Source of the DNA: Pelecanus crispus
Lineage: Eukaryota; Chordata; Aves; Pelecaniformes; Pelecanidae
Reading direction: 5' to 3'
DNA length: 64,000 nucleotides
Assembly (NCBI RefSeq): GCF_030463565.1
Contig: NC_134652.1
Span: 8,645,897 to 8,709,896 of the forward strand
In this document: positions 1 through 12,500 of the stretch, in pieces
Layout of the letters: every line of letters begins with the position of its first letter
How positions within the stretch are numbered: position 1 is the first letter of the stretch
The notes under the pieces: model-generated
Databases searched by the model: none
Seen by the model: the letters and a program-made list of their open reading frames with translations, nothing else
What the model was told of the DNA's origin: nothing
Made by a program: the position numbers and the translations under genes

Positions 1-2939
1 ACTTCCAGAAATGATGCACTTATTGTACTGATGCATTTGATTATCACTTTTTATGTGTAGCATAAGAGAGCATTGTGTAGAATGATACCCAGCTGAAATC
101 ATTGCTCCACTTGGGCAAGAGCTGAATTTCAATCCCACTTTCTACAGTGCTTCCTGCCTTCCCCATGTCTGTCTTCAATTTTCCTACCAAGTATCATTTG
201 TGATTCTCATAACTTTGCACAGTCTGCGAAAAAGCTGTCCCAGGTCTTGGAAGAACAGGCACATATGGGTGAAACCTAAAGATATGGTGAATCAATCTGT
301 ATTTTCCTTGCAGAAGGACATGGATTATCCATGACATGCCATCCACTGACATGGATTATCCAGCAGAAAGTGATTCTGTCCTTGATTTTTTTTCCCAACA
401 CTGGTACCGACTGTGTACCAGACAAGTTTTCAGATACCTTTAGTCTTAGCCTTCCCATTTAACAAAGATAAAACAGTTTTCTTGAAATGCTATCACTAGA
501 AGCTGGTTAGGTATGTTCAAAGTACAACATTGCTTTTCTTTGATAGAGGAAGCAATTGATACTCGATCCCTATTTAAACATTGTAAAATCCCATGTCGGG
601 TGCTTGTATTGCCTGCTCAGGCCTTTTATGATCTTAACGGTTTACGGCACCAGCTATCAAATCGCAATGTAGACATTATACTACATAGAAACAGGCATTA
701 GGGACTAACTCTTATTTAAAATAACCCTGAAACAATGAACTGAATTCACGATCCAGGGAAACATTTCTGGGGATGCTAAATCCTTAGAGCACAGGGGGAT
801 CCATTAGCAAATTTAGTAACGGAGTTAATTTTTCTGTTGTCTGCTAGCTTAGAAAAAGAAAAGCAACACTTGATTAACAATTGATTAATATCTTTGAGGA
901 ATAATGTTGTAGTTGCACCCACCCTACTACTGCAACCAAAAGGGTCTGCGACAAGGACGTCCTTGGTTTAAATGCTTACTTTTCAAGGTATTGTAACTCG
1001 ATGTAGGTCTAAGTAAATAATAACAATAAGAATAATGATGAAGCCGCAATATAGAAATCATGGAAGGGAATTCTTTTGTCAGGGCCATACTACTTTAATT
1101 TGAATAAATAAATAAAATAATGGAAGAATCGGCTTACTGTCTCTGCAGATATCAAAGAGATTTTATGCCCTGTTCTGGCTGCGTACAACAGACAGAACAT
1201 TGTTGCAAGATGAAGATGTCCGGTGTCTTGGCACGGTGCAGGGGTAAGCAACCCTACAATGACTCTTTTGAAAATCCTGTTATTGCGCTGCATGAAAGAA
1301 ATTGGTTTGGAAACGGAGGGGGCTGATATTAGCAATGGGAAGAGGGGCTTGGAAGGAGACCTGCGGCTGAAGGGAAGCCAACAGGCAGCCCAAGAAAGCA
1401 CACTAAGAAGTAAAACACTGGCAAAGCTGCTCTGCCTTAAAGTGGGGACTATTAGAAACCAAGGTCAGCCCAGAACTCTAAGGACCTAAATAGGACCTCT
1501 GTGTTCCTTCAAATGGAGGCATTTATTGATGTGTGACTTTATTTGTAGTTTTTACGTTCAGCTTCTGGTTACAGACACAGATTCTGGTTGACTCTTCCAC
1601 TAGGCTGAAAAGCCTTGAAGTATTGAGGATTTTCTCCTGTGAAATTAACATAATCAAATAATTTGTTTCCTTATTGCTCAATTAAAAAAAAAATCAAAGG
1701 TTTGAGGTCTCTCATTGCAAAGCAGTCTCCTCAAACCTTAGGTCATTTTTTTTTCTCTCCTGCTTTCTCCACAAATGTCTCTGTACCATCTTTTGAAGAA
1801 CTGGATACAGTAACTTTATTTCGGTCCTGTCAGTGTCATAGAAGAAATTTTTTCTCTGCTGTCAGCGTACATCCCATTCTTTTGCTGCAGCACCTTACTG
1901 GCAGCACATATGTAATTACTTGCACTTTGCCTCCCACTTCCTTTACAGAGCCTTCGCTTTCCAAGACGATTTCCCATTCTTCGCATATGACTCCACCTCT
2001 AGGAGCATGAATTTCTAACTTTGTATTTGGTACAGTTAAATGCGTTTTGTGCTGACTAGTTCAAGATAAGTTGACTAGCTTATGAACTTTGCCTTACGTG
2101 AGCCTACCGTGCTTATGAGACACCAGTATAGCTCACATGGATCTCCTGGCTTCTTTCCAGGGCGCTACACGTGTTATTAACTACTTCTAGGACAGATAAT
2201 GCTGTAAAGCATCAATATGGAGTCTCTTCAGGTTCTAGCTGTTTACTAGGTCAAGACGAGAAGACTAGAGGATGCAGGCTGGGGGAAGGAGGCAGGAGGA
2301 CTGAGCAACTCTTTTTAGTGAGGTCTTTCTCCTTTCCTTCCCAGGTATTTCTAACTAATGTTGCTATGTCTGTGGCAACGCTGTGTTTTCTGACCTGCCT
2401 GCCACGGTGAACGATGGGCGTTTGCCAAAGGAGGGAGGGAGGCGCAGGAATTGTACCTTTGCCCATACAAATCTGAAGGCAGCTGCCTCTCAGCTGACCG
2501 CCACTGAAGCTCAGCAAAAAACAGAGGCAGAAACAAATTCCGCAGTGCACTCAGTGTCAGCCTTGGGATAAGCCGGGTAAGGTAACCATTTTAATAGAGA
2601 GATCATCACTGGATCCCCTCCTTTTTCACGCAGGGATCACCAGAGAACAGCAGCGAGAAGAACCGTGTTCTTCTGAGATGAACAGAGGGGTCCCTGCCAA
2701 AGCCCTCCGGCCTTATGTTGTTCCAAAGTTGCAATTAAGTGCTGGACACTGGAACTGGCGCGCAGTTGTTTCCCTCGAATCCTTGCAAACAGTAATGCGA
2801 CCCTCCAGTTCTTTTTTCTTTAAAAACCTTTTAGCTTGCTTTGTACCAGGGTACTCAAATAGCAGTTTTATGTCCTCCCACCACTCCTCCGGTCAGCGCA
2901 CGGACCCTAACCGGCAAGCCGCCCCACACAAATTGCGCA
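1..2939. other. 5' flanking DNA of SHTN1, no gene recognised
   Basis: AT-balanced non-coding sequence. Open frames here are short, lack family resemblance and show no splice-compatible homology. A 15-bp direct repeat lies at 317-331 and 348-362. An 8-bp-arm palindrome, AGAAGAAC-CGT-GTTCTTCT, lies at 2656-2674. In mammals the gene upstream of SHTN1 on the same strand is VAX1, but no VAX1 homeodomain codons are visible in this stretch. Confidence 0.6.
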
Positions 2940-3341
2940 GAGGGGTTATTAAGAATGCAGGCACCCGCGGCCGTGCGGGGAGCGGTGCGGGAGGGCGGTT
3001 CCCGGCTGGCGGGGACCCGAGGGGACCCCTGCCCGGCGGGCTGGAGGCAAGGCCGGCCGCGGCCCGGCGTGGTGCGTGATGGCGGCCGCTGCCCCGACCA
3101 GGCCCAGGGGGTTCCGAGGACCCCTGCGTCCTCCGGCCGCTGCTGGGGGGTCCCCTCCTGCCCCCTCGCCAACAACCAGAGCGGCCCTGCAAGCGCGGGG
3201 CGCGGGCGGGGGGGCCCCGGGGCCCCGAGCCGGCGTGCGGGCGGGCCGCCCCCGCCTGCCAGCCGGTGCCCGCCCGGGGCCGGGGTGCCGGCGTGCCCGC
3301 ACCCTCGCACATGCTCACTGGGACGCCGCGGGAGTCTGGGC

Positions 3342-3437
3342 ATGTGCAGAGCGGAGCGGGCCGCTCGCCGCGCCCGCCGCGCCCCGGGGCTGCGGCCGCC
3401 GCCGCCCGCCCGCCCGCCGCAGGTGAAGCCGCGCTAG
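3342..3437 (+). other. Possible uORF in the SHTN1 5' leader
   Basis: An ATG at 3342 opens a 31-codon frame (MCRAERAARR start) that ends at TAG 3435-3437, 32 nt before the main ATG. It matters only if transcription begins upstream of 3342, which the sequence does not settle. Its Arg/Pro-rich composition is that of GC-rich DNA, so any role would be regulatory rather than coding. Confidence 0.3.
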
Positions 3438-3469
3438 GTGTGGCGGAGCGGGGCCGCCGGCGGGGCAGG

Positions 3470-3527
3470 ATGAACAGCTCGGACGAGGAGAAGCAGCTGG
3501 AGCTGCTCGCCAGCCTGAAGGACCAAG
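3470..3527 (+). CDS. SHTN1: SHTN1 coding exon 1 (residues 1-19 + 1 nt)
   Basis: Encodes [19 protein letters not shown]. The start is chosen because mammalian shootin-1 begins [10 protein letters not shown] at the same place. The ATG context has A at -3. The donor is CAAG|GTAGGG at 3528. The frame is open upstream to an ATG at 3311 in weak context, so a 53-residue N-terminal extension is formally possible but is not expected from homologues. Codon 20 is split G|CT with exon 2. Confidence 0.95.
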
Positions 3528-6500
3528 GTAGGGGCGGGCGGCGCCGCCGCCGCCTCCGGCGCTGGGGAGAGCGGCTCCCCCGCCGCTGCGGGCCCGGGCT
3601 CGGCCGGCGGGAGGCGGCGGGAGGCGAGGGCTCGGCGGCGGCCGGGGCGGGCGCGGCCTGCGGGGGCGGCTGCGGCCTGGGCGTCCCCCGGCCCGGTCGG
3701 GTGCCCTCTGGTTCCCAGGCCCCTTTCTCTGCCCACGCAGAGAAGGAAAAAAAAACCCCAAAACACCTTAGCAGGATAAATCGGGGGAGTGAAGCGCTGC
3801 GGCTGGCCCCCTTGCCGGTGCCCGTCCCAGCTGCCTCGCCGCGCCTCCCCGCAGGTGCTCGCGGCGGGCGCTGGGTGAGCGCGGGCGTCGCGGCGGCCGA
3901 TGGCGGGCTGGGGCGAGGGCCGGAGCCTGAGGCGTCGCAGCACATGGGCCGGCGCTGCTGGCGCTGCTGGCGCTGCTGTCAACCCAGACCTTCCCGCCCG
4001 GCATTCATTCCGCCGGCGTGCTGGTGACGGGTGCACGGCTCAAGGCTGGCCTTGATCCCCCGGCCGGCGGTACCGGTGAGCCGGGATGTCTGGCCGTCTC
4101 CAAGCGGTGAACGGCCATCTGCCTTGCTGTCGCTCTGTGGAGCTGAGCTTCGCATGGAGCTCCTGGCTGAGCCTAAGCTGGCGTCACGTCCCGTCTCCCG
4201 CTCTGCGTTGCCGAATCCGACACTAACCCAAGCCATTAAACACCCTCCATCCCGCGCCCCGTCGCTGTGCAAACTTCCCGCCGATAGCCTGGGGCTCGCC
4301 CTGATATGCCATAAGTTTCTGTAGAGCCTTTGTAGTTCCAGTGTAAATGAAAGGAAGCGCTTCTCCTGGGCTGGTTTGGTTCCCTGTGTGAGTCACTCGG
4401 TGCTTTTGTGGAAAAGTCCAGTACTCCAGTTTTGTAGATGTTCAGCATCATGAGTGCATAGTTTGGCTCAGAAACTAAAACATTGTAATATCTCATCTTT
4501 TGTAAGAAGGGGCATGGAAAAGAGCTTGGATGCTCAAAAGGCAGCGCATTTTTTAACTCCCCTGGTCAGTCTATCCCCAAGGCAGGTTGGTCCAGCAAAG
4601 TTTCTGCCTTGGTTAAATAGGTAGGCAACGTTTGAAGAACCAGCATTACCAGCTCTTTGAATTGTGGACATCTGCTTGTGAGCATGCATCAAGTGATCAG
4701 TGTACCTGTCCTGTAAGGCACTGTTCTTGGTGGATGTTCGTCCCCAAACGTAGGAGTTGTAGTATGTTGTTGTGAGGCTAAGAAATGTTTTTGTAATTGT
4801 ATGGCTGGTGAGAAAGTTGTTTTACATGGGCAAGAAGTTATCCAGTGGAGAACTTTTGAAAATACTCTTCTATATGCTGTTTTGTATCTAAAACAATGCA
4901 AAATTATGGTAGAACACCACAGTTAAATTAGTAGTTAATTATGTTAATTGACAATTCTGAGGTGCCCAAAGTAAAGAGTCCAAGTGATGAAAAGGTAATG
5001 AGATGCATAAAATTATCCTAACAGTAATGACCTAAATATTGTTACTGTAGGTAAGTAAATTTGCCTTCTCTTTATATACTGTAAGTTTGAATATATAGTT
5101 TCTCCTCCGTTCTTATTGATAACAAAACAAGACTATTTTAGATACTAACAACTTGCCTCAAGTAATTTTAGGATGCTCTGTTAAACAGAGGCATCATGAA
5201 AAGAGGAGGAAAAAAAAGTCTCCTCTTTTTCCTCTTTACTGCTTCCAGATGTAGATAGCAGTAGTACTTTGGGCATAAATGCAGTTGGTGGAAGGGTCAG
5301 CTGTCGCTGAATATTTGGGGTAATGGGTGTACATACTTTTCGGGAGTTCTATCGTTATTGCGTTCAAAGTGGCATATGGCTTCAGATTACTGTAACGTTA
5401 TGGTCTGTAGTCAGATTTCTGAAAAACACCCTTTGATTTGAAGGGGTTTCAGAGAACATTTGTTCAGTAGCCCTTGCTTGGTTACTCTTTCAGCACGTGT
5501 TTTTCTAGTCTTGAGAAACTTGCCTGACACCAGGTAACTAAACTGTCTGAGAAGTGATCCAAAAGGTGTAGGGGGGAAGTCCACCTACCAAACAGCAGCC
5601 TACATGGCTGATAGCTGTCATGTTTCAACTACTGCTTATACTTTCCCTAAACAAGGTCAGTAGATTGAACCTGAGGTACGCGTTTCATAGCTGCACGGTC
5701 AATTCTCAGTGGCAGCTGTGATGCTGACTGGTATCTGGGCAAATTCCCTTGGCTGTTTGGCAGAGCTCTGAATGGCGACAGGGACTCTGAAGCTGACGGT
5801 GTGCAAGATAAGCTTATCTTTCACCCATGCTGAATTTTCCAAGTCCTGTGTGTTAGGCTCAGATACCTGATACTGATCATTCTTCAGCTTGCTCCATTAC
5901 CAAGTTGAAGGTGAGCATCACGAAGAAACACGATCTCTGTATTGATGATATTTAGGACTTAGAAGTATTGTTTGAGTTTTAATCCTGTGAATACCTTTCT
6001 GAGGTGGCTTGGTTAGATAAAGCAGATCTTGTATGAATATTAGTATTACCTAACTGTACTCTGAAGTGATATTTCCAGCAGTGGACATTTCTGTTCAACT
6101 GGCCCTTATAATCCCTATGGGTAAGACTTAAGATTGAAACAAAACAAAATCAAGTGGGCAAAACCTTGCGTTATTAATGGTTGGTTGTAGAACCCGAGGA
6201 ACCGTAGCAAACCGGCTAACAGCTGCATGGTGGCAGGGGTTGGTTACCTGCCTGGAAGATTGCCTTGTTTGTCTTTGCCTTTATTGACACTGCTGGTACT
6301 TTGCCCTTAAAGACAGAGTCATCTTCCGCTGTGGTCACTTCTTTGTTCAGTTGAAGACAGGAGTCAGCAAGCAAAACATCTGGAGTTATAACCAAAACAT
6401 CTGGAGTTGTAAACTAGTTAAAATTACACTTCAGCTGCCACTGTCATAGTCACATTTCTGGTCACTTTGCTAAATTACAGTGGTTAACAACGTTTAGTGT

Positions 6501-9500
6501 ACGTGTAGTTAACAGTAGTTTATATTGCCTGGATTTTCTTCATCAGTTTTAAAGGTCTTAGCTTGCTCTCAGTTTTTTGACTGGATTCAATGAAATGTGA
6601 TAATTTCCAGTCTCTAGTCCCAAGAGTTTTTTTTTTTTTTAAAAAAAGATCTATTTGATGTCTTAAAAAAAAAAGTGCCAGAAACTTTGAATAAGGGAAT
6701 ACCGTGTTATCTTCTAAAGAACAGACTGCCAATCTGGCATATCTCAGAGTAGTACTTTTCAAGTATATGCTATTGACAAGCTCTTAATGTGATTTGACAA
6801 ATTTATTCTCCTTTGTGGCAGAGGGGTAATTTTTATGGCCAGAGGAATTCCTTTGTTTAGGGTAGGATATCTTGCTGGCTGCTGCATTCCCCTCTGTAGT
6901 CATCTGCTCTATAGGTTATTTTTTCCCCCCATGTACTTGTGTGTGTGAGTGTTCACACACAGCAGTCATCATTCCCCAGCAGAACCCATCCTGCTTGAAT
7001 GTTTTCTTCATTTATTAGAGTTTAAAAATGTTTCCCACTTTAGCTTCTTGTGTTGAACCGTATCTGTTTTTCAGAAACTTGTGAAGGCAAATCTTTCAGT
7101 GTGAGCTTAGTGGTTGGGCTTTATCAGGCAGTGGGGTATTTAATTTCCCTGTCCAGTTTCCAGGAAGCTGTAAGGTTGCAGCATACAGATTTAGGGTCTC
7201 ATTGAAAAAATTCTTTGTACACACTTTTGCAGGTTTGAGTAAAATCAAAGCGTGTGAGAACACAGATGCAGGATCTGATGTACAGTATTTGTACTTAAGG
7301 CTTACCTTTTTATACTTACACACATGATTTTTATTTGTTTATTTTTTTTAAGGACTGTTTGGTAATTGAATCTTGTATGCATCAGCTAGTGCAACTGATA
7401 TGTGACCAAAAGCTTGGTTGGGCCATGTAAGCTTTAGGCCTAATAATAGGCAATAGACTCAAGATTTGGAGTCACTGTAAAGTAATGGGTATAATGCCAT
7501 CACATACATTCACCTTTACACAAGCCCATAAGGGCTTATTCCTCAGCTCCATCTCTCCTTCGTGGAGGCCCAGGGGATGTTAAAAATGCTGCCCAGGCAT
7601 CAGTTTGAGGTAGTTCACACATGGCTGGTGCTGCTGGTGCCATACCCTGTCCTGTTGAAACAGAGATTGCCTGGGTTTAGCAAAAGGAATCTCTGAGCCT
7701 AAAATGGGCAACAAGAGAAAAACTGAGCCCTTTTGACTGTTTTTTGTACTCTTGACAGCATTTCACAGGTCTTGTGCACACTGTGCTTGTAGGGAGACCG
7801 CTGCTATTTGAGAGGTGGTTTGTACAACAGACTTGGTCTGACTCTTGCTATTCCAAGTACGCTGGGATGAGGAGGGTGGTGGCAGCCGTCCCATTAAAGC
7901 TTCTGGTGCAGTGTTGCTGTCAGGGGTAATTCTCTCTCTAATGATATATCCGAACCTGCAGAAAGCCAGGTGTTAGTTTACTTCTACCAACAAAAAATTA
8001 CTTCCTTAGGATAGCTTGTTTCATCTGGAGCAAAGGACTTCTTGCACTGTAAGCTCTTTCTCTTGCCTGTACCAGCAAAGACATGCCTGGTAGTCTAGAA
8101 GAATAAATAGTGGAATGACACTTGCTTCCTTTGACAGCTCTACTTACTTTTTGATTAAATAAGTAGGTTTGAAATGCTGAAGTGGCATTGCTCATTAATT
8201 TGGCATGGAAGGGCTCTTGATCTACTTGAAGGCCACCCTGGTTTACAATATAAAAGCTGAAGTATATGCATGTAGCATTTTTAAGGTTGTTTTTTTAATT
8301 TGTATTTTTAATATACAGCTTTAGAAAAGGGGTTGATGAATTTTTTAATAAAAAGGGTAGGAAGAGTCTCACCACCTCACTCTGTGTAAATGAAGGTGTC
8401 TTTTCTGTTGTTCACCATGAATTATAGTCATTATATAATTTTACCCTTATGACCTTGTTTTACTAATAAGTGCTTTTTAGCCATAATAAGTATCTAATAT
8501 ATAAAACATCTAATTTAGATAATGCATATCTTCTGTTAGCAAATCCAGGTTCAGGAGACACAGGTTCACAACTAAAAATCAAAAGACCAAGATATAATTA
8601 AAAGAGCTTCTGTATACAAAGTTACCTGCTTAATTTAATACAGAGAAAGTGCATTGATACATGTTGACAGGACAGTCCCTTCTGGCCAACTGAGCCGAGG
8701 AGTGAGTAGGTGGTGAATGAGCATGGTCAAGTTATGAAGGAACATGCTGTGTTCACTCATGTTGGCTATTTTGCGGTTTGACTGTTGTACAGTAAGAGCA
8801 GGGTTGGCTGGGAATATATTTTGGGTGGGTTAAGAGCTATAGCCCAAAATATTCTTTTCTCCTTTTTCCAGCTTTTTTCTCTCCTTAGTCTTGAAGTGGT
8901 AGTGTTGCCCTCATACTGCATGAAGATAGCCTGAAGCAAAGAAACGTGATTTGTATCCTGATAGACTGCTTATATAATACTGCTGTACAGCAGGAATAAT
9001 TCTATTAAGTATAACTGTAAGTTAGCGTCAGACAGCGACAGTATCTCAAGAGGTCTCATACGTATTTGTTATAGTTCTTCAGGATTCGCTGGAGGCTAAT
9101 GAGTACAACGTAGGCATTTTACTATCAATATATGCTACAGTATTGATTCTTTGAGAAAATTATGTATCATTCTGGAATTTTAGTAGCACCTTTAGTAAAG
9201 CATCTTCACTTGTTTGTTTCATTCATCACTAATTTATTGGAAAGAGCTATCTTTATTCAAGGGTAACTTATATATAGCATGATCTGATTGAGTCAAGGTG
9301 AGATGTAAGAAGTTTTGAGATGCTCAGGTACCGTTGTCGTGTATGTTGTGTGAGAACCTTCGTAGGTTAAGGAGAAAAAAATAGTTCTGTCTCTCAGAGA
9401 AGGTTAAAGGATGTCCTCGTACAACAGGATTATGGCTTGACAATCTATAAATGAGTGATAACGGTACCTCCTAACCTACCAAAGGGGTTTTAAGGCTCAG

Positions 9501-12500
9501 TGATCTATATGAGATCTGGAACATGTAAAGTGTTGCCTAGCGCTGCTGGTATTAATTGTTCTAGGGTAGTTTTAGAGCAAAGAGATCACTGTCAGCTTTA
9601 TGCCGTTTAGTGTGTCAGTGAAAGTTATGTAGAATCTTGACTTTTTTTGAGGTGGCCTCAAAACTTCAGTGTACATAAAACACTTGAAAAATTTTGTATA
9701 AAAACTTCCCAATACCGCCGCCCCTAATGTTCAAAAAAAGAAAAAAAATCCACCAACTTTCCAGTCACACTTCATAACTTCTAAGTCAACTTCTGCCTTT
9801 GCAGAGAATCTGATATACAGCAGAAAATGTGTGTAGTCTTCTTTTTAGTTATTATTTCTGTTTCCAGGCCTGATAAAACCAGCAGTTTCTTTGTTAGATT
9901 TAGTGTTTAATAAATCCTTATCCAAAAATCTGAATGATGGGATCTATATGGGAGCATCATCTAGAGGTTGCCATCCATGAAGAACAATCTTATTTTAAGA
10001 TACCAGATCTTTACTACATATTAGCTGCATTGAAGGAAGAACTAATAGTTTTGCAATGACAATAAGGGGGTGGGCACGGTAAAAAGGCACTGAAGAAAGG
10101 TGCTGTGTGAGCGCAGCATGGAGTAGCTGGTGATTTTGTGTTTGCATTCCATGACGAATGTGCGGTGGATTGCCCTCCACAGTAAAAGAGGGAAAGGCTG
10201 CCCTGAACAGTTTAATTTCCAGTCTCACACAGGTGAGCCCTTACTGGGGATTGCTGGAGCGTTGTGTAAGTTCGTATCCTTGTTTTTTGGTAACTTGTTC
10301 TGGTATCCATGTCTTAAGGGCTGATGATTCAGAGTTTTCAGTTCACAGAGCATGTGAGGAGAGCTGTCAAGGGTGGGGCAAATCTATATTTAAATTTTTC
10401 AGTCATTTATGAAGTATTGAATAGCAAGTATGAGTTTGCCTTAAAGGCGAGCAAACACTAGCAGTTTTCAAGTATGAAGAAGCTTGAATTGTATCTGTTG
10501 ATACAGTTTTCATTCCTTTTCTTGCATCTGGATGCTACAAATTTCTTCCCTTGTTTTCCTAAAGGCTTAGAAGTGGAACAGTGATCAAGAGGCATAGCTT
10601 TTACGTTCTTATGTAGGAAATATTGCTGCACTTTAGGTGCCCTTTCTTAGAGCAACTGCATCAGCGTGGTTTCTTCCCTGCTCATCTACCTTTGTTTTTT
10701 TCTGCTTCTTGAGCATGGGAGGTGGGTAGGGGTCTCAGGTAGGTAAGGAGAAGTGGGGACAAAGTAAAGGGATGAATTTGAGGTTTTTACATCTGAGGTA
10801 CTTTGGTGCTGCTGCTGAGAGTAATAGGCATGCTGAAAACAAGCAGAACAGTGATGCTGTGGACCTAGCTTTCAGGAGTGAGGTGAATTAGTTTTATTTC
10901 AACAGCTTTTTAAACACTGGGGAGGGGGGAGATGAGCGATGCCACAAGAGTTCAGAGTGTAACTTTATTTGTAAGAGCTAGTAGGTTTTCAGGTGGCTAA
11001 TCTACCAGACTCTACATATTTATGTCTTCAGATGTAAGGTAAGACATGTTAAGTTTAAGATGAAACTCCAACATCTCTGCTATCATCAGCTGAAAACTAT
11101 ATATTCATACCCTTTATCCAGTTTTAATTAAGTTGGCTTGAAATAACACCTGTATGCTAGTGTAGCTTCTATTAGGTACAAGAAAAATATTTGAGGAGAT
11201 ACTGAGGGGCTGCAATAAGATGTAGAGTAATGTCAACAGCCCTCTCATTTTATTCTTTTAGTATGCATCTTAAAGACTGAAAAATGTTTCTTTAAGGTTG
11301 GGAGGTGTGTTTGGCTTCTTTCTAGTGACAGTAAAATTTCTATGGTCTCAAAGGGACCCTATGGGACACACTGAAAGAACAATAGAATTGGGAAGTTGGG
11401 GGAATGATGGCATGTCCCTAAAGTAGTCAAATAAAAAGTTTAAGAAGGGCACACAAAAATACACAGTAAACTGGAAGCTTAATTGGTAGCTGATCGATTG
11501 TTTCTGCATATTATTTACTGGTTTGAAACAATGGACTTCCAGCATCCTGGAGGTTGATGCCTTCCCTGCTGATCCCTGCAGCTGAGCTCTTGTGTGATCT
11601 TGGGTAAATCATACCATCTTTTCATGTCTCCACTGTGGAGTTTAAAGAAAGGAGTCTCTCATAGGACTCTTGTTGGAAGAAAATGTTAATAAATAAATAA
11701 ATAAATAAAGGTGCTCAGCTACTCTGGAGGTACATACGTGTAGCAGTATTGCATTAACCATGCTTTCTAGCATTGATCTGTAACCTGAGCCAGTGTGGGT
11801 TTAAAATGGTGACTGCAAGCCAGTACATTCACCTTGTAATTTTTGAACTCAATCAATAAGGTTGTTTAACTCTCCATTGATCAAAAATTGATTGTTTTGG
11901 GGGCCACCATCTTTTTCAGACACTTTCCAATTACTTCAATTCTAAAAGGATATCCAGTTCATCCATAGGCTATTAATGAAGTTTATGACCCATGTTATTT
12001 AAGAAGTCTATGTAGATAGCCAGAAGAGCTTTAAAATGAATGAAATGGAGAACTAATTTGAGTAAAGGAGGTGCTGCAATATTAACTTCTTACTTTTTTC
12101 TTTTTTTCTTGTATAGCTATTGGTGAATATGAAGAGCTTAGAGCAGAGAATAAGAAAACGAAAGAGGAGGTTTGTATCTATTGATTATTTCTTTAATACT
12201 GAAATGCTAAATATCAGAATATCCTATTGTCTGTGGGAGGTTCTTGTCTGCTTTTGTGAGCTCAGCCGATTACATACAACAGTGTCACTCATAAGTACTA
12301 CTTGTATACCTATATGTATTAAGTAGCAATGAATGCAACTCCCAACAGCTACTCTAGCTGTCCCACTCCAGAAAAGTTGCTATAAATTTATATATGTATA
12401 TATATTTTAAATGATTGCTGCTATAGCCAGTTTGCATATGGTTACAATGTGAGCGTAGACCAACTCAAGTGTTTAGATATTCTTAGGAAAACTTGTTTCT

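Larger units (their letters stand above)
2940..4150. promoter_or_regulatory. SHTN1: CpG island over the SHTN1 promoter, exon 1 and start of intron 1
   Basis: Base composition rises abruptly to very GC-rich with dense CpG, peaking around 2960-3720 and fading by about 4150. The island surrounds the exon 1 ATG at 3470. There is no TATA box at a sensible distance, as expected of a CpG-island promoter. A YY1-like core, ATGGCGGC, occurs at 3079-3086. The transcription start cannot be fixed from sequence alone. Long open frames on both strands here reflect composition, not extra genes. Confidence 0.85.
3528..12116 (+). other. SHTN1: SHTN1 intron 1 (8.6 kb)
   Basis: The first ~600 bp continue the CpG island and include three tandem copies of GGCGCTGCT (3951-3977). 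The rest is AT-balanced. It holds a small hairpin with arms at 5199-5208 and 5220-5229, a 21-bp tandem duplication (6372-6413), T- and A-runs near 6629-6674, and an (AAAT)n microsatellite (11687-11709). No nested gene was recognised. Confidence 0.85.

Noticed and set aside
2656..2674. Glucocorticoid-response or heat-shock element (AGAAGAAC-CGT-GTTCTTCT)
   Set aside because: Half-site spacing does not fit the 3-bp-spaced hexamer GRE or the contiguous nGAAn arrays of an HSE. Left as a chance palindrome.
1..2900. Terminal exon of VAX1 or another upstream gene
   Set aside because: No homeodomain or other recognisable coding sequence was seen. Mammalian synteny alone does not support a call.
2893..3945. 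A 350-codon - strand open frame and several others in the GC-rich region
   Set aside because: Ala/Arg/Pro/Gly-rich translations in all frames are what a CpG island produces. There is no domain, no homology and no splice logic.
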